From assembly GCA_031556065.1 (NCBI GenBank), contig JAVBTR010000072.1, positions 1 to 45,182 on the forward strand: DNA of 45,182 nucleotides, in the 5' to 3' direction. The first letter of the stretch is position 1. Every line of letters starts with the position of its first letter. Below, piece after piece: positions 41,265 to 45,182 of this stretch. Source of the DNA: JAVBTR01 sp031556065. Lineage in GTDB: Bacteria > Bacillota > Clostridia > Christensenellales > Aristaeellaceae. A program made the translations under genes and the position numbers. The notes under the pieces are model-generated. The model saw only the letters and a list, made by a program, of their open reading frames with translations, searched no databases and had not been told where the DNA came from.

Positions 41265-41296
41265 TGCTTTGCCTCCGTATTATACTAAGAAAAGGA

Positions 41297-42226
41297 TTAA
41301 ATCAGTTGGATTGGCATTTCCTCGCCTATAATGCGCACCTCAGGCTCCAATTGGACCCCAGTCTTATCATAAACCGTTTTCTGCACCAGCGCAATGAGCG
41401 CCAAAAAATCTTTTGCGGTTCCGCCGGGATGGTTAATCAAAAACCCGGCATGCTTTTCCGAAACCTGGCAGGGCCCCACAGAAGTGCCTTTCAGGCCGCA
41501 TTGCTCGATCAGCGTGCCTGCAAAATGCCCTTGGGGGCGTTTAAAGGTAGAACCGCAGCTCAAGTCTGTTAAGGGCTGCTTTTCCCGCCTGCGGCTATTG
41601 AAATCCCCCATTTTGGCGAAGATGTCTTCCGGCTTGCCGAGAGTCAGGTTAAAGGCGACTTTGGTAATAATCAGGTTTTCATCCTGGGCCTGGCTGTGGC
41701 GGTAACCAAAGACCATGTCTTCATTGGTGTATTGGAAGGGTTCACCCTGGCTGGTTAGCCCATAAACGGCGGTGACCACATTTTTCATTTCCCCGTCGTA
41801 AGCGCCAGCGTTCATATAAACTCCGCCGCCTACTGTGCCGGGTATGCCGGAAGCGAATTCTAAGCCGGATAGGCCGTTTTGGGCGGCTGTATTGGCTAGG
41901 TGAGCCATAGAGGTGCCTGCGTAGCAACTGACTTGGGTCCCATCCATCTCGATACCGCTGAATTCCTTTTCGATCTTGATCACCAGGCCACGGATGCCCC
42001 CGTCCAAAACAAGGAGATTGCTTCCCTTACCAATGATGTGAACAGGAACGGCTGCACGGTTGGCTTCTTTTAATATGCTGATCAGTTGTTTTTCGTTTTC
42101 GGGAAAGATCATGATATCGGCGCAGCCGCCTATTTTAAGGCTGGTATGATGGGTCATGGGCTCGTTTACCAACAGCCGCATATCGCCTTGACAGCAATTT
42201 AATGTTTCTAAAAGGGTATTTAACAC
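41297..42226 (-). CDS. murB: UDP-N-acetylenolpyruvoylglucosamine reductase
   Basis: FAD enzyme of peptidoglycan precursor synthesis, reducing UDP-GlcNAc-enolpyruvate to UDP-MurNAc. 309 aa, type IIa length. FAD-binding: GKGSNLLVLDGGIRGLVI; substrate and catalytic motifs: FASGIPGTVGGGVYMNAGAY, FGYRHS, CGSTFKRPQGHFAG (serine proton donor) and VSEKHAGFLINHPGGTA. GTG 42226 follows GGAGGG; a TTGCCT-N17-TACAAT promoter precedes it. First gene of the murB-rapZ-whiA-crh operon. Confidence 0.97.
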   Translation of the reverse strand: MLNTLLETLNCCQGDMRLLVNEPMTHHTSLKIGGCADIMIFPENEKQLISILKEANRAAVPVHIIGKGSNLLVLDGGIRGLVIKIEKEFSGIEMDGTQVSCYAGTSMAHLANTAAQNGLSGLEFASGIPGTVGGGVYMNAGAYDGEMKNVVTAVYGLTSQGEPFQYTNEDMVFGYRHSQAQDENLIITKVAFNLTLGKPEDIFAKMGDFNSRRREKQPLTDLSCGSTFKRPQGHFAGTLIEQCGLKGTSVGPCQVSEKHAGFLINHPGGTAKDFLALIALVQKTVYDKTGVQLEPEVRIIGEEMPIQLI

Positions 42227-42255
42227 GCTTGGGTTCCCTCCAATTCGATAACATT

Positions 42256-42284
42256 ATTGTAACGCAAAAAGGCACACTAGGCAA
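42256..42284 (-). promoter_or_regulatory. Promoter of murB-rapZ-whiA-crh operon
   Basis: TTGCCT (42284-42279), 17 bp, TACAAT (42261-42256), leader about 23 nt. Confidence 0.5.
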
Positions 42285-42400
42285 GCATAATCCATTGCTT
42301 TAGCGGCCTTTTGTATGGGGGAGGATTCCCATGTTTTTCGATTGTTAAACGGGTTAATCCTGCAAGGATGCAAAATTCAACAAAGGCCCCTATAAAGGGT

Positions 42401-42510
42401 CAAGGGATGAATCCCTTGCGGGGGTTTGAGGGGAGCAGGCCCTTGTGGTGGACTGCATCCAGCCAAAGGGTTCCACCCTTTGGATTCCCGCCAGGGACGA
42501 TTGTCCCTGG
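42401..42510. repeat. Cluster of three perfect hairpins
   Basis: CAAGGGAT/ATCCCTTG (42401-42418, 2-nt loop), CCAAAGGGT/ACCCTTTGG (42463-42483, 3-nt loop) and CCAGGGAC/GTCCCTGG (42491-42510, 4-nt loop) lie one after another in the gap between the amino acid operon and murB. The upstream AAAGGCCCC...GGGGG part may pair across the first. No clear T run. It looks like an interspersed palindromic repeat unit and may end or protect the amino acid operon message. Confidence 0.7.
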
Positions 42511-42514
42511 GCCC

Positions 42515-43255
42515 TTAATCTTCCAGGGTGCCCATAAACTGCCTTAGCGCCGGGGACATGTTTGCTCCCATTAGCGCCTCTGGCGTACCTTCTTCTACAA
42601 TGCGCCCATCCTTCATAAACACGATCCGGTCTGCCACTTCCTTGGCAAACCGCATCTCATGGGTCACCACAATCATGGTTCTCTTCTCCTGGCTCAGGTC
42701 CCGAATAACAGATAAAACCTCTTTCGTCAGTTCTGGGTCCAGTGCGGACGTAGGTTCATCAAAACATAGTATCTTCGGGTCCATGGCCAATGCCCTGGCA
42801 ATGGCCACCCGCTGGCATTGTCCGCCGGATAAGAACCCGGGATAGCTTTTGGCCTTATCGCTTAATCCCACCCGTTCAAGGAGCGTAGCCGCTTTCTCCA
42901 GCGCCTCTTCCTTAGACCGTTTCAGCACATGGATTTGCGCTTCCGTTAGATTCCGACGCACGGTAAAGTGCGGAAAAAGCTGATAATTTTGAAAAACCAT
43001 CCCCATCTTAAGGCAAATATCTCTTAGCACACCGCTTTTTTCATAAACGCCGTTTTTCACCATGGTCTGCCCATCGATGATAATATTCCCCTCATCAATG
43101 GTTTCCAAGTGGTTCAGACACCTTAAAAGCGTACTTTTCCCCGACCCGGAACGGCCGATAATGGCCAGCACTTCCCCCTGGTTTACCTGGAGGGAAACAT
43201 CGTTTAAAACCATTTGCCCATTGAAAGATTTTTTAATATGCTCTGCTCTAAGCAA
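42515..43255 (-). CDS. Polar amino acid ABC transporter ATP-binding protein
   Basis: A 246-aa GlnQ/HisP-type ATPase. Walker A GRSGSGKS, Q-loop FQNYQLFPHFTV, signature LSGGQCQRVAIARALA, Walker B ILCFDEPTSALDPEL, H-loop VVTHEMRFAKEVADRI. It starts with TTG (43255) after AAGGAGGG, a weaker start than its neighbours have. It energises the permease and binding protein encoded upstream; substrate, probably glutamine, cystine or another polar amino acid, is unknown. Confidence 0.95.
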   Translation of the reverse strand: MLRAEHIKKSFNGQMVLNDVSLQVNQGEVLAIIGRSGSGKSTLLRCLNHLETIDEGNIIIDGQTMVKNGVYEKSGVLRDICLKMGMVFQNYQLFPHFTVRRNLTEAQIHVLKRSKEEALEKAATLLERVGLSDKAKSYPGFLSGGQCQRVAIARALAMDPKILCFDEPTSALDPELTKEVLSVIRDLSQEKRTMIVVTHEMRFAKEVADRIVFMKDGRIVEEGTPEALMGANMSPALRQFMGTLED

Positions 43256-43270
43256 CGTGTGCCCTCCTTT

Positions 43271-43930
43271 TTAGCGGTAATAATCAAATCTCTTGGTCAG
43301 GTACACCACAAAGAACGTAACCAGGGTATTCATCACCAGGTAGAACACACCGGCGATAAACAGCGGCTCTACGGAGCCTGTGGCGCTGGTGGCGTTTTTC
43401 GCTGCCAGAAACAGTTCCCCTACTGCGATGGCTGTGGCCAAAGACGTGTCCTTCACCAGGGTAATCACTTCATTGCTGATGGGTAGAATAACCCGCTTTA
43501 GTACCTGGGGTAAAATGATCCGGGTAAAGGTCTGTGTCTTGGTAAAGCCCAGTACCTTGCCCGCCTCATATTGTCCATGATCAATAGACATAATGCCGCC
43601 CCGGTAAATTTCCGCGAAATAGGCCGCATAGTTTAATGAAAAGGCAATCAGCGCAGAATTCATTTTCGGAATGGGCCCCACCAGCTTTGGCAAAAAGAAA
43701 TACACTGCGAATAATTGCAGCATCAGCGGTGTGCCCCGCATGATTAAAATAAACACGCTGGTTAAAAAAGATAGGGGCTTAAACTTGCTCATACGAAACA
43801 CTGCCACCAGCATACCCAGTGGCAGTGAAAATAGCAATGTGAAAAAGAAGATGCCCAGGGTGCTTTGAAAGCCAGCCCAAAGCTGGCTTAAAAGCTTGCT
43901 CAACAAAACGGGATCGTTAAAGTAGCTCAT
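43271..43930 (-). CDS. Polar amino acid ABC transporter permease
   Basis: A 219-aa HisM/GlnP-type permease with about five membrane segments. Diagnostic motifs: ILIMRGTPLMLQLFAVYFFL and the EAA loop YEAGKVLGFTKTQTFTRIIL, then LPQVLKRVILPISNEVITLV. As the only permease in the operon it should form a homodimer. ATG 43930 is 3 nt after the binding-protein stop. Confidence 0.95.
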   Translation of the reverse strand: MSYFNDPVLLSKLLSQLWAGFQSTLGIFFFTLLFSLPLGMLVAVFRMSKFKPLSFLTSVFILIMRGTPLMLQLFAVYFFLPKLVGPIPKMNSALIAFSLNYAAYFAEIYRGGIMSIDHGQYEAGKVLGFTKTQTFTRIILPQVLKRVILPISNEVITLVKDTSLATAIAVGELFLAAKNATSATGSVEPLFIAGVFYLVMNTLVTFFVVYLTKRFDYYR

Positions 43931-43933
43931 ACA

Positions 43934-44731
43934 TTACTTTCCAATGATCGAAATATTGGTGGAGAACCATTCCGTAGTGATCCTTTCCAACGCCCCATCC
44001 TTCGCCATTTCAAGCAGGGTGTCGTTCACCTTCTGGCAAAGAGCCTCGTCAGCCTTGCGGAAACCAATGGCGTATTGCTCGGGGGAAAGGGTTTCATCAA
44101 GAATGCGGTAGGAGGCACCCTTCTTGGCGATATAATATTCCGCCACGATGATATCGATGGCTACCGCGTCGCAGCTGCCGTTATCCAAGTCCATTAAAGC
44201 AATGGCGTAATCTTGAAATTCGCTGACTTCCTTTAAAGAAGCCTTGAATTCCGCCGCCGCATCTACCGCTTCCGCGCCGGCGGAGGCAGCCTGAACGGAT
44301 ACGGTCTTGCCAGCCAGATCAGCTAACGTATTAACAGCGGAATCCGCCTTCACACACAGCACCTGAGCGTTTTCAAGGTAGGGGGCGGAAAGGTACATGG
44401 ATTTGGCCCTGTCTGCTGTGGCTGTCATGCCGTTCCAGATGCAATCGATGTTCTTTGCGTTCAGCTCCAGTTCTTTTGCCGCCCAATCGATAGGCTGCAG
44501 AACCAATTCAACCCCTAACCGGGCGCAAACTTCCTTGGCCAGATCCAGATCGTAGCCCACGTAATCGCCATTTTCATCTACAAAGCCCATAGGGGGGAAG
44601 GAAGCATCAAACCCCAGAATAAAGGTGCCCTTATTTAAAATATAGTCCAGAGAATCGTCCCCGGAGGCCATAGCGGGAACCATGGACAAAGCCATCATTA
44701 AAACCAGAACCAGAGCTAAAATCTTTTTCAT
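43934..44731 (-). CDS. Amino acid ABC transporter substrate-binding protein
   Basis: A 265-aa type-II periplasmic-binding fold protein (SBP_bac_3). Signal peptide residues 1-22 (ILALVLVLMMALSMVPAMA) with AMA cleavage and no lipobox Cys. Fold motifs: LGFDASFPPMGFVDENGDYV, GYDLDLAKEVCARLGVELVL, and CIWNGMTATADRAKSMYLSA. ATG 44731 after AAGGAG. It is first in the operon, behind a consensus promoter. Confidence 0.94.
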   Translation of the reverse strand: MKKILALVLVLMMALSMVPAMASGDDSLDYILNKGTFILGFDASFPPMGFVDENGDYVGYDLDLAKEVCARLGVELVLQPIDWAAKELELNAKNIDCIWNGMTATADRAKSMYLSAPYLENAQVLCVKADSAVNTLADLAGKTVSVQAASAGAEAVDAAAEFKASLKEVSEFQDYAIALMDLDNGSCDAVAIDIIVAEYYIAKKGASYRILDETLSPEQYAIGFRKADEALCQKVNDTLLEMAKDGALERITTEWFSTNISIIGK

Positions 44732-44744
44732 ATCCGCCTACTCC

Positions 44745-44766
44745 TTTAGTGCTTTAGCACGCTAAA
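44745..44766. promoter_or_regulatory. Dyad in the leader of the amino acid operon
   Basis: TTTAGTGC and GCAC-gc-TAAA flank a TTTA loop between the start site and SD. It may be an operator or a leader hairpin near the SD (CTCCTTTAG on the plus strand overlaps it), so folding could mask translation. Confidence 0.35.
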
Positions 44767-44781
44767 TTAATGAACAGGCAT

Positions 44782-44810
44782 AGTATACCGCCAAATCCTT
44801 TTGCTGTCAA
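44782..44810 (-). promoter_or_regulatory. Promoter of amino acid importer operon
   Basis: TTGACA (44810-44805), 17 bp, TATACT (44787-44782), close to consensus. Confidence 0.7.
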
Positions 44811-44913
44811 TACATAAAATGGCAGGGAAATGAAAAATGTTCTGCCTCACTTTTGTAGTGCGTTCAACTATGAAACACCTGCCATTTTCATTTGACGCAC
44901 ATTAAAATAAAAA

Positions 44914-45182
44914 GGGCTGCGCACCAATAGGTGCGCAGCCCCCAGCGCGTCGTCAAAGTCGACACTTTCGTGCGACACAGGTGTCGCACGAGGGATTTCC
45001 CTCACTGCACTGTAAAATCTTCGATTTTACGGTCGTTTGTTCGGGCAAGGTAGGAATTTCTACGAAATTCCACCGGAAATCGCCGCGCATGTCGCCGATT
45101 TCGGAATGAAAATCGGAGGACCGCGGTCCTCCGATACCTCCTAGGGTTTGTTGATGGTCTGAGGGCTGCGCACCAAAAGGTG
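44914..45182. repeat. Chain of consecutive hairpins, cut by window end
   Basis: No gene is seen from 44732 to the end. From 44914 there are at least seven back-to-back inverted repeats: 44914-44941 (12-bp arms GGGCTGCGCACC), 44970-44989 (9-bp), 44990-45003 (6-bp), 45012-45030 (8-bp), 45053-45071 (8-bp), 45073-45104 (about 9-bp with bulge) and 45112-45135 (12-bp, perfect 24-bp palindrome). The motif GGGCTGCGCACC starts again at 45163 with loop AAAA, so the unit spans 249 bp and repeats or is bounded by it. 44816-44913 holds only AT-rich sequence and an ATGGCAGG/CCTGCCAT inverted pair. Confidence 0.75.

Noticed and set aside
41268..41283. TATAAT upstream of rapZ as a promoter
   Set aside because: The -10 would place the transcription start on the ribosome binding site, and no -35 is present.
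44914..45182. CRISPR array
   Set aside because: Each inverted repeat differs from the next and no constant direct repeat with equal spacers exists; only the GGGCTGCGCACC stem recurs.

Overview
The window is a 45 kb chromosomal segment of a mid-GC Clostridia-type Firmicute, most likely an uncultured gut relative. The evidence for this is the ylmE-sepF-yggT-ylmH-divIVA end of the division cluster, a murB-rapZ-whiA-crh cluster with a Gln15 Crh, a GatCAB operon, DUF4364 and DUF6273 proteins, and AGGAGG-type ribosome binding sites throughout. An order such as Christensenellales is only a guess. I see no rRNA, tRNA, prophage, insertion sequence or CRISPR array.

Layout. 1-9.3 kb, minus strand: sigma factor with a degenerate anti-sigma partner, HlyD-like protein, YggS, a very Gln-rich SepF, YggT, YlmH, DivIVA and GpsA, with a TSUP permease, aspartate kinase and GNAT acetyltransferase upstream. 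9.3-14.4 kb: secreted PIG-L deacetylase, a candidate 70-nt RNA, a three-gene ABC-2 exporter, an HPr-like protein without the phosphorylated His, and DUF4364. 14.4-15.7 kb: an AT-rich two-gene surface module whose products share a short motif. 15.8-19.0 kb: a tight four-gene flavin electron-transfer operon (NusG_II, Gx transporter, protein with four FMN-binding domains, iron-sulfur flavodoxin). 19.0-23.4 kb: GH2 beta-galactosidase and DEAD-box helicase. 23.4-24.0 kb: a zinc-ribbon protein behind a strong promoter and a ~230-nt highly structured RNA.

24.1-29.4 kb, plus strand: CorC/CNNM transporter, Nudix-HAD fusion and gatCAB. 29.4-30.9 kb: a second small flavin operon (TetR, flavodoxin, FMN-binding protein). 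30.9-39.1 kb: an AraC regulator divergent from a sugar-uptake operon (two LplB/YtcP-type permeases and a binding protein) followed by GH105 and GH112. The set fits uptake and phosphorolysis of galactosyl-rhamnose or unsaturated rhamnogalacturonan oligosaccharides. 39.1-42.2 kb, minus: murB, rapZ, whiA and crh without yvcK. 42.5-44.8 kb, minus: a polar amino acid ABC importer. 44.9-45.2 kb: a dense chain of hairpins cut by the window edge.

The items most worth a second look are the structured RNA at 23.7-23.9 kb, the four-FMN-domain protein and its operon, the hairpin chain at the right end, the shared-motif surface pair at 14.4-15.6 kb, and the hairpins that bracket the sugar-binding-protein cistron. 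All functions are read from sequence motifs and gene order only; no database search was possible.
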